Shown: positions 18,561 through 26,900 of the stretch, piece by piece
Layout: each line of letters opens with the position of its first letter
Position numbering within the stretch: position 1 is the stretch's first letter
DNA from: an uncultured Shimia sp.
GTDB lineage: Bacteria > Pseudomonadota > Alphaproteobacteria > Rhodobacterales > Rhodobacteraceae
Direction: 5' to 3'
Length of the DNA stretch: 64,000 bases
Assembly: GCF_947493595.1 (NCBI RefSeq)
Contig: NZ_CANLRL010000001.1
Coordinates: 248,001 to 312,000, forward strand
The notes under the pieces: model-generated
The model's input: the letters and a program-made list of their open reading frames with translations, nothing else
Told to the model about the DNA's origin: nothing
The model's database searches: none
Translations under genes and position numbers: made by a program

Positions 18561-19865
18561 ATGGCCAATCTCGAAAGTGACTTTGTAGGGATCAAATCCC
18601 CCAACCCGTTTTGGCTCGCCTCGGCGCCGCCAACGGATAAGGAATACAACGTGCGCCGCGCCTTTGAAGCGGGCTGGGGCGGTGTTGTGTGGAAAACTCT
18701 GGGTGCGGAAGGTCCACCCGTTGTGAACGTGAATGGGCCACGTTACGGGGCCATTCATGGCGCGGACCGGCGGTTGCTTGGCTTGAACAACATCGAACTT
18801 ATCACCGACCGTCCTCTGGAAGTGAACCTTGAGGAAATGACCCGTGTGAAGCGGGACTATCCCGATCACGCACTGATCGCCTCGGTGATGGTGCCGTGTG
18901 AGGAAGACGAGTGGAAACGCATTCTTCCCATGATCGCGGAAACCGGCTGTGATGGGTTTGAGCTGAACTTTGGCTGTCCACATGGCATGGCAGAGCGCGG
19001 CATGGGCTCTGCTGTGGGGCAGGTTCCAGACTACATCGAAATGGTCGCGCGCTGGTGTAAAGAAGCCACGGAGCTGCCGGTGATTGTGAAGCTGACGCCA
19101 AACATCACCAACATCCTGCATCCTGCGGAAGCAGCGTTGCGCGGTGGGGCGGATGCGGTCAGCCTGATCAATACCATCAACTCGATCACCACTGTGAACC
19201 TCGATGCGATGAGCCCGGAGCCGATGATTGATGGCAAGGGCACCCACGGCGGCTATTGCGGACCGGCAGTGAAGCCAATTGCGCTCAACATGGTCGCGGA
19301 GATTGCACGCAACCCTGAGACGGCGAAACTGCCGATTTCTGGCATTGGTGGCGTGACCACCTGGCGCGATGCGGCGGAGTTCATGGCGCTGGGCGCGGGC
19401 AACGTGCAGGTTTGTACGGCGGCGATGACCTACGGCTTCAAGATTGTGCAGGAGATGATCTCTGGTCTGTCCCAGTGGATGGATGAGAAGGGCTACACCT
19501 CCACCGCAGATTTTGTCGGCATGGCGACGCCAAACGTCACCGACTGGCAGTATCTGAACCTGAACCACGTGACCAAAGCGGTGATCAATCAGGATGATTG
19601 CATCAGCTGTGGTCGGTGTTATGCGGCTTGTGAGGATACCTCTCACCAGGCGATTGAGATGTCTGAGGACCGTGTGTTCACCGTGAAAGACGATGAATGC
19701 GTGGCCTGTAACCTCTGCGTCAACGTGTGTCCGGTGGAGAACTGTATCACCATGCGCACGCTGGAGCCGGGTGAGATGGATGAGCGCACAAACACACCAG
19801 TGGAGGCCGATTACGGCAACTGGACCGCGCATCCAAACAACCCGATGTCCACGGCAGCGGAGTAA
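18561..19865 (+). CDS. preA: NAD-dependent dihydropyrimidine dehydrogenase subunit PreA
   Basis: Catalytic FMN subunit, 434 residues: an N-terminal dihydroorotate-dehydrogenase-like barrel (about 5-310) and a C-terminal two-[4Fe-4S] ferredoxin domain (CISCGRCYAAC about 346-356; CVACNLCVNVCP about 383-394). NFGCPHGM and ERGMGSAVGQ form the active-site loop; the position of the mammalian DPD catalytic Cys appears to be Val here. It forms the PreTA complex with the preceding gene and is followed by a strong terminator. Confidence 0.94.
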   Translation: MANLESDFVGIKSPNPFWLASAPPTDKEYNVRRAFEAGWGGVVWKTLGAEGPPVVNVNGPRYGAIHGADRRLLGLNNIELITDRPLEVNLEEMTRVKRDYPDHALIASVMVPCEEDEWKRILPMIAETGCDGFELNFGCPHGMAERGMGSAVGQVPDYIEMVARWCKEATELPVIVKLTPNITNILHPAEAALRGGADAVSLINTINSITTVNLDAMSPEPMIDGKGTHGGYCGPAVKPIALNMVAEIARNPETAKLPISGIGGVTTWRDAAEFMALGAGNVQVCTAAMTYGFKIVQEMISGLSQWMDEKGYTSTADFVGMATPNVTDWQYLNLNHVTKAVINQDDCISCGRCYAACEDTSHQAIEMSEDRVFTVKDDECVACNLCVNVCPVENCITMRTLEPGEMDERTNTPVEADYGNWTAHPNNPMSTAAE

Positions 19866-19920
19866 GCTTCACACAGGGCCGTTTGGCCCGCTTTTCAGGG
19901 ATCTTTCCTTCCTGAAACTG

Positions 19921-19951
19921 ACCGTCGCGGTGTCCCCCGCGACGGTTTTTT
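19921..19951 (+). terminator. Terminator of preTA
   Basis: ACCGTCGCGG, loop TGTCCC, CCGCGACGGT, then TTTTT. It separates preTA from the convergent carbonic anhydrase gene. Confidence 0.88.
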
Positions 19952-19964
19952 GTTTGTGCGACAG

Positions 19965-20492
19965 TTAGTTGAGTTGTGCTGGCGGGGTGAGTGTTGAAAC
20001 GAGGCCGGTTTTCACATCGTAAATCATGGTGGACACGGTCAAGTAGTCCGGTACAGCGGGGGAGGTGCGCAGCGTCTCGAGGTCTTCACGCAGACTGTCT
20101 TCATGGTCGTGGATTGCCAGGGGAGCAACATCGACGCCGGTTTTGGACTTGATGACAGCCGCCAGATTTGGGTCGGTGAGGCGTTCGGAGCCGCAGTGGG
20201 TGTGCTGCATCAGGATGAGCTCAAACGGGGTGTCTTGTCCGCTATTGATTTGGTTGATCATCACCGAAAGCGCAGCGATTTCATCTATCACAGCCGGGGT
20301 GACGCGACCGCCGGTGTTGCGCACCACAACCGCTTCGCCGAGGTCCAGGTTGAAGATATGTGCTGGGTCTACGCGGGCGTCCATGCAGGTCAGGATCATG
20401 GTGTTGAGTTTGGGGAAGACGGAGAGGTCGGCTTTGACAAAATTGGCTGCGAAAGACTGGTTGCGGTCGAGAAGGGTGGTTGTGTTGGACAT
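19965..20492 (-). CDS. Beta-class carbonic anhydrase
   Basis: Zinc enzyme interconverting CO2 and bicarbonate, 175 residues (short for the class). Predicted zinc ligands and active-site dyad are Cys36, Asp38, Arg40 (TCMDARVDP) and His97, Cys100 (HTHCGSE). The start has an AAGGAG ribosome-binding site. It sits within the pyrimidine region; uracil degradation releases CO2 and ammonia, but a direct link is only positional. It is divergent from the HxlR regulator, which may control it. Confidence 0.9.
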   Translation of the reverse strand: MSNTTTLLDRNQSFAANFVKADLSVFPKLNTMILTCMDARVDPAHIFNLDLGEAVVVRNTGGRVTPAVIDEIAALSVMINQINSGQDTPFELILMQHTHCGSERLTDPNLAAVIKSKTGVDVAPLAIHDHEDSLREDLETLRTSPAVPDYLTVSTMIYDVKTGLVSTLTPPAQLN

Positions 20493-20558
20493 AATTGCTC
20501 CTTGTTTTCAATAGGTCATCGGTGGGTCTTGGACCGATGAGGGGGATGTGGTAGTGTG

Positions 20559-20594
20559 CTTTAAAATTTAAAGTTGATGCTTTAAAGAATAAAG
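20559..20594. promoter_or_regulatory. Probable HxlR operator: two CTTTA repeats
   Basis: CTTTAAAATTTAAAG (20559-20573) is a perfect odd-centred palindrome and CTTTAAAGAATAAAG (20580-20594) a related one. Their starts are 21 bp apart, two helical turns. They lie between the divergent carbonic anhydrase and HxlR genes, where an autoregulatory operator is expected. Confidence 0.6.
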
Positions 20595-20616
20595 TAACGC
20601 TTTCGTGAGGTCGAGA

Positions 20617-21267
20617 ATGGCAAAGGCGCGGTCGTATAAATTGCTCTGCCCCATAGCGCGGGCTTTGGACCGGATTGGGGATCGCTGGACGTTGCTGATC
20701 CTGCGGGATTTGCATGCGGGGCCGATGCGATTTGGGGAGTTGCAAAAGGGCTTGCCGGGGATTGCGGCGAATCTGTTGACCGACCGGCTCAACAAGCTGG
20801 TGGCGGATGGTTTGGTGACAAAAGAAGAGAGCTATGCGTTGACGCCTTTGGGGGTGCGGACGCTGAATGTATTGTTTGAGCTGGCGGTGTTTGGTGCGGC
20901 GTTTGAACCTGAGGGCGAGGTGGTCAAACCAGGAAACTTGCGCACGGTTGTGACCACGTTGCTGGCGGCAGCGCGGCGGGCAGAGCTTGGAGATATGGCG
21001 CTGCGCGTTGGGCTGGTTGTGGATGGTGAGATGATGCAGTTGGATGTTGCGGATGGGGCGGTGCGTGCCAGCTACGGTGCGCATGATGCGCCGGATGTGG
21101 TTTTGACCGCCGGGTATGAGGATTTGCTGGCCGTGTCAGAGGGTGACCTGCCGATGGAGGCCTTTGTTGGCACACGTGCGGAGATGCAGGTGGTCACCCC
21201 CGGTGCGGAGGGTGCGTTTGCCCAGATGATGGGAGCCGTGATAGCGGTTTTGCAGGGTGTGGACTAA
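20617..21267 (+). CDS. HxlR-family transcriptional regulator
   Basis: Winged-helix regulator of about 216 residues. The HxlR domain is N-terminal (CPIARALDRIGDRWTLLILR, about 8-27, then RFGELQKGLPGIAANLLTDR). The C-terminal ~110 residues form an extra domain resembling an SCP2-like lipid/ligand-binding fold, seen in a subset of HxlR proteins. The start at 20617 is preferred for AGG spacing; 20605 is possible. Its 3' end overlaps the convergent TetR gene by 4 bp. Confidence 0.85.
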   Translation: MAKARSYKLLCPIARALDRIGDRWTLLILRDLHAGPMRFGELQKGLPGIAANLLTDRLNKLVADGLVTKEESYALTPLGVRTLNVLFELAVFGAAFEPEGEVVKPGNLRTVVTTLLAAARRAELGDMALRVGLVVDGEMMQLDVADGAVRASYGAHDAPDVVLTAGYEDLLAVSEGDLPMEAFVGTRAEMQVVTPGAEGAFAQMMGAVIAVLQGVD

Positions 21268-21881
21268 GGCGTCAGCAGTTTGCGATACATCTGATCCAGG
21301 AAGGTATCGGCGCCATCTAGCGCGTCGGTGTCGCGGTCGCTGAGCACCTGCACCTGCGCGTCAAAATCGGCGTAATGCTGGGTTGTGGCCCAGATCGAGA
21401 ACATCAGATGGCGCGGGTCCACATCAGCCAGTTTGCCCTGGGCGATCCAGGTGCGAATGAGCGCGGTCTTTTTGTCGACCAGCGGTTTCAGGTCGCTTTC
21501 CAGATGAGGCTCCATACGCGGCGCGCCTTGTAGGATTTCATTGGCAAAGAGGCGGCTTTCGCGCGGGAATTCTCGGCTCATTTCCAACTTGCGGTGCACG
21601 TAGCCGAGGATTTCTTCAAGCGGTTCGCCGTCCGGGTCCATGTGATCCAGCGGATCGAGCCAAGTTTCCATCAGCTGGTTGAGCAGGGTGACATGGATGT
21701 CTTCTTTGCCGCCAAAATAATAAAGGATGTTGGGCTTGGAGAGACCGGCCTCTTCGGCGATCAGGTCCAGTGTGGCGCCGCGATAGCCGTGGCGTGAAAA
21801 CACTTCGAGAGCGGCGTCCAGAATGCGCTTGCGGTTGCGCTGCTGAATGCGGCTGGGTTTGCGCGTCGATGCCTCGGCCAT
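21264..21881 (-). CDS. RutR-like TetR-family repressor (copy 1)
   Basis: TetR-type regulator, 205 residues. N-terminal HTH about 18-62 (GYRGATLDLIAEEAGLSKPN then YYFGGKEDI). The C-terminal domain has the RutR/YcdC block IWATTQHYADFDAQV (about 168-182). In E. coli RutR senses uracil/thymine. Together with the paralogue at 21963 it is the likely regulator of preTA and the hydrolase operon. Confidence 0.85.
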   Translation of the reverse strand: MAEASTRKPSRIQQRNRKRILDAALEVFSRHGYRGATLDLIAEEAGLSKPNILYYFGGKEDIHVTLLNQLMETWLDPLDHMDPDGEPLEEILGYVHRKLEMSREFPRESRLFANEILQGAPRMEPHLESDLKPLVDKKTALIRTWIAQGKLADVDPRHLMFSIWATTQHYADFDAQVQVLSDRDTDALDGADTFLDQMYRKLLTP

Positions 21882-21962
21882 AGGTAACGTTCCGTATTTC
21901 TTTGCCTTTTAGGCTAATGCAGCCAAAGGCGTGGGTCTACAGGGATTTAGGATAGGAAAGCC

Positions 21963-22610
21963 TTACTCAACGGCACCAATCCCGCGCAGGATGATGGTTT
22001 TGATATTGGTTTTGGCCGCTTCCCACTGCACATCATCCAGCGGCGCGCCGCCGTTGAGCGTCTCGATCTGGTGGCCGAAGTCGGCATAGTGCTGGGTGGT
22101 GGCCCAGAGCATGTAAAGCAGGTGGCGCGGATCGATTGGCGCCATACGGCCCTCTGCGATCCAACGTTCGATCACCTCGATTCGGCCATTGGTCCAATCG
22201 GTGAGGGTGGTCTCCAGATAATCCTGAATCACCGGCGCGCCATGCATGACCTCGCTGGCCCAGACTTTGGAGCCATCCGCATGGCGGCGGGAGATCTCCA
22301 TTTTGGCGTCGATATAGGCGCCAATGCCTTCTTCTGGTCCCTCGGCTTGGTCAAAAATATCTGCCGCCTGAAGCCAGATTTGGAAGATTCTCTGCACAAC
22401 CTGCCGATAGAGTAACTCTTTGGTAGGAAAGTAATAATGCAGGTTCGCCTTGGGCAGTCCGGCGACGTCGGCAATGAGCTGCATCGTTGCCCCGCCAAAG
22501 CCGGCCTCGGCGAAGACTTTTTCCGCTGCTGATAAAATGAGCGCCTCTGCCTCTTGGCGGCGCATTTTTTTGCTGGTCGCTTTGGGGGATGCCGCTGTGG
22601 TCTCTGCCAT
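21963..22610 (-). CDS. RutR-like TetR-family repressor (copy 2)
   Basis: Second RutR-like regulator, about 215 residues, same domain layout as copy 1: HTH with GFGGATMQLIADVAGLPKAN, then LWATTQHYADFGHQIETL near the C-terminus. The ATG at 22610 is chosen over the TTG at 22613. It is divergent from the hydrolase gene across an intergenic region carrying two RutR-type boxes, so it probably represses itself and the catabolic operon in the absence of pyrimidines. Confidence 0.87.
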   Translation of the reverse strand: MAETTAASPKATSKKMRRQEAEALILSAAEKVFAEAGFGGATMQLIADVAGLPKANLHYYFPTKELLYRQVVQRIFQIWLQAADIFDQAEGPEEGIGAYIDAKMEISRRHADGSKVWASEVMHGAPVIQDYLETTLTDWTNGRIEVIERWIAEGRMAPIDPRHLLYMLWATTQHYADFGHQIETLNGGAPLDDVQWEAAKTNIKTIILRGIGAVE

Positions 22611-22633
22611 CAAAAATGCCCTGATAAAAAATC

Positions 22634-22682
22634 TTGACCGGTTGGTCAGGGTGTGGTCGTCTGAATTTGACCATACGGTCAG
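22634..22682. promoter_or_regulatory. Two RutR-like operator boxes
   Basis: TTGACCGGTTGGTCAG (22634-22649) and TTGACCATACGGTCAG (22667-22682) are both TTGACC-N4-GGTCA palindromes. Their starts are 33 bp apart, about three helical turns, between the RutR-like gene and the hydrolase gene. They match the half-sites of the E. coli RutR consensus. Confidence 0.78.
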
Positions 22683-22765
22683 GAAGGCCGTGAGATCAAG
22701 AGCCCCACCAGCAAGGGCCGCCCAAATGGGCGCAAGCCCGGGCCAGATAATAGGGAGTAGATGCT

Positions 22766-24016
22766 ATGGGTGCACCGGGTGAGAACCTTAAGGTGAACGC
22801 GGATCGGCTGTGGGACAGCCTGATGGAGATGGCCAAGATTGGCCCCGGTATCGCCGGTGGCAACAACCGCCAGACATTGACCGATGAAGATGCGGAAGGC
22901 CGTGCGCTGTTCCAATCGTGGTGCGAAGCGGCCGGCATGACAATGGGCGTGGACACGATGGGTAATATGTTTGCCACGCGCGCGGGCGAGGACCCGGAGG
23001 CGCTGCCGGTCTATATGGGCAGCCACCTCGACACGCAGCCAACCGGCGGCAAGTATGACGGTGTACTGGGTGTGCTTGGCGGGTTGGAAGTGGTGCGCTC
23101 GATGAATGATCTGGGCATCAAGACCAAACATCCGATTGTGGTCACCAACTGGACCAACGAAGAGGGCACGCGCTATGCACCGGCGATGCTGGCATCCGGT
23201 GTGTTCACGGGCCGTCACACGCAGGATTGGGCTTATGATCGCGTCGATGCGGAAGGCAAGACATTTGGCGATGAGCTGAAGCGGATTGGCTGGGTTGGCG
23301 ACGAGGAAGTTGGCGCCCGCAAGATGCATGCGATGTTTGAGTTGCACATCGAGCAGGGACCGATTCTGGAAGCGGAAGGCAAAGACATCGGGGTTGTGAC
23401 CCACGGTCAGGGCCTGCGCTGGATTGAGTGTACGGTGACCGGCAAAGAGAGCCACACCGGCTCCACGCCGATGCCAATGCGCAAGAACGCTGGGCGGGGC
23501 TTGGCGCGCATCACCGAGTTGGTGCATGAGATTGCGATGAAGCATCAGCCCAACGCAGTGGGTGCGATTGGCCATGTGGATGTCTACCCCAACTCACGCA
23601 ACATCATTCCGGGCAAGGTGGTCTTCACCATCGATTTCCGCAGCCACCTGCAAGAGGTGATTGACGCGATGCTGGCGGAGTTTGCTGAGAAGGCACCGAA
23701 GCTCTGTGAAGAGATCGAAGTGGGGCTGGAGTGGGAGATTGTGGGTCAGTTTGATCCGCCCGCCTTTGATGAGGCCTGTGTTGGCGCGGTACGCGAAGCG
23801 GCGGAACGTCTGGGCTACAGCCACATGGATATTGTCTCTGGCGCGGGGCATGACGCCTGCTGGATCAACGATGTGGCGCCTACAGCGATGATCATGTGTC
23901 CTTGTGTGGACGGGCTGTCGCACAATGAGGCGGAAGACATCAGTAAAGAGTGGGCGTCAGCAGGCACGGATGTGATGCTGCACGCGGTGCTCGAAACAGC
24001 GGAAGTTGTGGAATAA
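22766..24016 (+). CDS. Zn-dependent hydrolase (N-carbamoyl-beta-alanine / N-carbamoyl amino-acid amidohydrolase)
   Basis: M20-family amidohydrolase of 416 residues that by context removes the carbamoyl group from N-carbamoyl-beta-alanine, the last step of reductive uracil breakdown. Metal-ligand blocks: MGSHLDTQPTGGKYDG (about 84-99), NEEGTRYA (about 133-140, catalytic and metal Glu), ELHIEQGP (about 193-200) and a C-terminal GAGHDA. The start has a GGGAG ribosome-binding site. It is followed by a repeat-rich 139-bp gap and then dihydropyrimidinase. Confidence 0.9.
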   Translation: MGAPGENLKVNADRLWDSLMEMAKIGPGIAGGNNRQTLTDEDAEGRALFQSWCEAAGMTMGVDTMGNMFATRAGEDPEALPVYMGSHLDTQPTGGKYDGVLGVLGGLEVVRSMNDLGIKTKHPIVVTNWTNEEGTRYAPAMLASGVFTGRHTQDWAYDRVDAEGKTFGDELKRIGWVGDEEVGARKMHAMFELHIEQGPILEAEGKDIGVVTHGQGLRWIECTVTGKESHTGSTPMPMRKNAGRGLARITELVHEIAMKHQPNAVGAIGHVDVYPNSRNIIPGKVVFTIDFRSHLQEVIDAMLAEFAEKAPKLCEEIEVGLEWEIVGQFDPPAFDEACVGAVREAAERLGYSHMDIVSGAGHDACWINDVAPTAMIMCPCVDGLSHNEAEDISKEWASAGTDVMLHAVLETAEVVE

Positions 24017-24025
24017 CTGGCAAGA

Positions 24026-24104
24026 CCGGGGGCGCCGCCCCCGGAGACAGACACACGTGGGGGCCAGCCCCCACACCCCCGAGATATTTTTGGCCAAATG
24101 AAGC
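24026..24104. repeat. GC hairpin repeat with GATATTTT tail (copy 1)
   Basis: Two perfect hairpins in tandem, CCGGGGGC-GCC-GCCCCCGG (24026-24044) and GTGGGGGC-CA-GCCCCCAC (24057-24074), followed by ACCCCCGAGATATTTTTGG. The same layout recurs at 32863-32914. It resembles an intergenic element common in Roseobacter-group genomes. It lies between the hydrolase and dihydropyrimidinase genes. Confidence 0.65.
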
Positions 24105-24155
24105 CGAGGTCGGGGCAACCTGCGCATAAGTGCAGCGATATCAGGGAGCGAAGAT

Positions 24156-25613
24156 ATGGCGACGAAAGTCATTAAGAACGGCACCGTTGTGACCGCAGAT
24201 CTGTCTTATGAGGCGGATGTGCTGATTGAGAACGGTCAGATCATTGAGATCGGCAAAGGCCTCAAAGGCGACGAGACGCTGGATGCAACCGGCTGTTACG
24301 TGATGCCGGGTGGGATTGACCCACATGTGCATCTGGAAATGCCGTTTATGGGCACTTATTCCACCGATGATTTTGAGAGCGGCACACGCGCGGGTTTGGC
24401 GGGCGGCACCACGATGGTGGTGGATTTCTGTCTGCCGAACCAAGGCGAGAGCCTGCTGGACGCGATTAAGCGGTGGGACAACAAATCGACTCGCGCGAAC
24501 TGTGACTACTCCTTCCACATGGCGGTGACCTGGTGGGGTGAGCAGGTGTTCAACGATATGAAAACTGTGATCGAGCAGCGCGGGATCAACACGTTTAAGC
24601 ACTTCTTGGCCTATAAGGGCGCGTTGATGGTCAATGATGATGAGCTGTTTGCCTCGTTCAACCGTTTGGCGGAGCTGGGCGGGATTGCCATGGTGCATGC
24701 CGAGAACGGGGATGTGGTTGCTGAGATGACCGCGAAGCTGCTGGCCGAAGGCAACACCGGGCCGGAGGCGCATGCCTATTCGCGGCCGTCGCAGGTGGAA
24801 GGCGAAGCCACCAACCGCGCGATCATGATTGCCGACATGGCGGGTGTGCCGCTTTATGTGGTGCACACCTCCTGTGAAGAGGCGCATGAGGCCATTCGCC
24901 GGGCACGCATGCAAGGCAAGCGCGTGTGGGGTGAGCCACTGATCCAGCATCTGACGCTGGATGAGAGCGAGTATTTCAACCCGGATTGGGACCACGCCGC
25001 GCGCCGTGTGATGTCGCCTCCGTTCCGTAACCAGAAACATCAGGACAGCCTGTGGGCCGGTCTGCAGTCTGGCTCTTTGAGTGTGGTGGCAACCGACCAC
25101 TGTGCCTTTACCACCGAGCAGAAGCGCTTTGGTCTCAAAGACTTCAGCCAAATTCCTAATGGGACTGGCGGGCTAGAGGACCGTATGCCGATGCTCTGGA
25201 CCCATGGGGTGAACACTGGTCGTCTGACAATGAACGAGTTTGTCGCCGTGACCTCGACCAACATTGCAAAGATCTTGAACTGCTACCCGAAAAAGGGCGC
25301 GGTTCTGGTGGGCGCGGATGCGGACCTTGTGGTGTGGGACCCGGAGAAGTCCAAGACCATTTCTGCAAACAACCAGCAGTCGTCGATCGACTACAATGTG
25401 TTTGAGGGCCATGAGGTCAAAGGCCTGCCACGCTTCACTTTGACCCGTGGACAAGTGGCGGTGCATGACGGTGAAATTCGCACGCAGGAAGGCCACGGCA
25501 AGTTTGTGGAGCGCGAAGCCAACACCACGGTGAACAAGGCGCTTTCCACGTGGAAAGAATTGACCTCGCCGCAGCCTGTGCAGCGCTCCGGCATTCCGGC
25601 GACCGGCGTTTAA
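24156..25613 (+). CDS. hydA: Dihydropyrimidinase
   Basis: Zinc amidohydrolase opening dihydrouracil/dihydrothymine rings; 485 residues. The metal-binding DPHVHLEMPF (about 54-63), the carboxylated-lysine segment FKHFLAYKGAL (about 148-158; Lys in AYKG), and the downstream His residues in VVHTSCEEA and ATDHCAF are present. It is the middle step between PreTA and the carbamoyl hydrolase. The downstream ABC transporter genes are close (83 bp) and probably co-transcribed. Confidence 0.95.
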   Translation: MATKVIKNGTVVTADLSYEADVLIENGQIIEIGKGLKGDETLDATGCYVMPGGIDPHVHLEMPFMGTYSTDDFESGTRAGLAGGTTMVVDFCLPNQGESLLDAIKRWDNKSTRANCDYSFHMAVTWWGEQVFNDMKTVIEQRGINTFKHFLAYKGALMVNDDELFASFNRLAELGGIAMVHAENGDVVAEMTAKLLAEGNTGPEAHAYSRPSQVEGEATNRAIMIADMAGVPLYVVHTSCEEAHEAIRRARMQGKRVWGEPLIQHLTLDESEYFNPDWDHAARRVMSPPFRNQKHQDSLWAGLQSGSLSVVATDHCAFTTEQKRFGLKDFSQIPNGTGGLEDRMPMLWTHGVNTGRLTMNEFVAVTSTNIAKILNCYPKKGAVLVGADADLVVWDPEKSKTISANNQQSSIDYNVFEGHEVKGLPRFTLTRGQVAVHDGEIRTQEGHGKFVEREANTTVNKALSTWKELTSPQPVQRSGIPATGV

Positions 25614-25696
25614 GACAGACAGAATGGTGGCACCCGGGATCAACTTGGGGCCACCCAAAAACGAACTCCGCGCAGGGCGGTGAAACGAGAGCCAAG

Positions 25697-26476
25697 ATGA
25701 ACGACACAGTCATTTCAGCCAAGAACCTGAGCCTGACGTTTGAAACAAACGATGGGCCGGTTCATGCGCTTAAGGATATCAACCTTGATATCAACAAAGG
25801 GGATTTTGTCTCCTTCATTGGGCCGTCAGGCTGTGGCAAGACCACATTTCTGCGTTGCATGGCCGATCTGGAACAGCCCACGGCGGGGGAGATCACCGTC
25901 AACGGGGTGAGCCCGGCAGAGGCGCGCAAAGCGCGGGCCTATGGTTATGTGTTCCAGCACGCAGGGCTTTACCCGTGGCGCACCATTGGCGGCAACATTC
26001 GCCTGCCGTTGGAAATTATGGGCGTTGATAAGGCGGCGCAGGACAAATCCGTGAAAGAGGTGCTGGAGCTGGTGCACCTGGAAGGGTTTGAGAAGAAGTA
26101 CCCCTGGCAGCTGTCGGGCGGGATGCAGCAGCGGGCGTCGATTGCGCGGGCGCTGGCGTTCCAGGCCGACATTCTGTTGATGGACGAGCCATTCGGGGCG
26201 CTGGATGAGATTGTGCGCGATCACCTGAATGAGCAGCTTCTGGAGCTCTGGGCGCGGACCAATAAGACCATCGGGTTTGTGACGCACTCAATCCCTGAGG
26301 CGGTGTATCTGAGCACCAAGATTGTGGTGATGAGCCCGCGACCAGGGCGGATTCATGATGTGATTGAAAGCACCTTGCCTAAAGAGCGGCCACTGGACAT
26401 TCGCGACAGCCCTGAGTTCATCGAGATTGCACACCGGGTACGTGATGGCCTGCGTGCGGGGCATGGCGATGACTGA
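25697..26476 (+). CDS. ABC transporter ATP-binding protein (NitT/TauT type)
   Basis: ATPase subunit of about 259 residues. Walker A GPSGCGKTTFLR (about 41-52), signature LSGGMQQRASIARAL (about 140-154), Walker B ILLMDEPFGALDE and the switch-loop THS are intact. The ATG at 25697 is the natural start; the longer frame overlaps hydA. By position it powers uptake of pyrimidines or a related nitrogen compound with the two permeases and the NMT1-like binding protein downstream. Confidence 0.93.
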   Translation: MNDTVISAKNLSLTFETNDGPVHALKDINLDINKGDFVSFIGPSGCGKTTFLRCMADLEQPTAGEITVNGVSPAEARKARAYGYVFQHAGLYPWRTIGGNIRLPLEIMGVDKAAQDKSVKEVLELVHLEGFEKKYPWQLSGGMQQRASIARALAFQADILLMDEPFGALDEIVRDHLNEQLLELWARTNKTIGFVTHSIPEAVYLSTKIVVMSPRPGRIHDVIESTLPKERPLDIRDSPEFIEIAHRVRDGLRAGHGDD

Positions 26477-26900
26477 GAGTATCGTAAGACGGGCGGTGGA
26501 GACGGATGTGCCGGCAATGGCGCAGATCGTCTGTGACTGGGAGGCAGCGACGGAGTGGGTGCCTGACACGTATAGCTTGAATGAGTCGGAGAATTTCCTG
26601 CGTGAGGTGATGCCGAACCGAGATATCTGGGTGGTTGGCACCCCTGTGCAGGGGTATTTGTCGCTAAACGCCGACGAGGGCCGGATTGGCATGCTTTATT
26701 GCAGCGCCCGTGGGAGTGGTTTTGGGAAAGCTCTGATGGAGCGTGCCAAGGATGGTCGTGATTTTCTTTGGCTCACCACACAGGCCTGTAATGACAACGC
26801 GCAGCGGTTCTACAAGCGTGAGGGTTTTGTGGATGTGGGGAGCTTCCCAGTGGAGCCGCCGAACACACTTCCCGAAATTCGGATGGAGTGGCGGGCATGA
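26469..26900 (+). CDS. GNAT-family N-acetyltransferase
   Basis: Acetyl-CoA-dependent acyltransferase of about 143 residues. The acetyl-CoA loop reads GSGFGKALMERA (about 83-94), and LTTQACNDNAQRFYKREGFVDVG (here split: NDNAQRFYKREGF) is the C-terminal GNAT signature. It starts at ATG 26469 overlapping the ATPase stop by 8 bp and ends in an ATGA overlap with the permease, so it is truly embedded in the transporter operon. The substrate is unknown. Confidence 0.85.
   Translation: MTESIVRRAVETDVPAMAQIVCDWEAATEWVPDTYSLNESENFLREVMPNRDIWVVGTPVQGYLSLNADEGRIGMLYCSARGSGFGKALMERAKDGRDFLWLTTQACNDNAQRFYKREGFVDVGSFPVEPPNTLPEIRMEWRA

Noticed and set aside
18525-19832. 435-codon minus-strand frame
   Set aside because: Antisense to preA; His/Arg-rich with no motifs.
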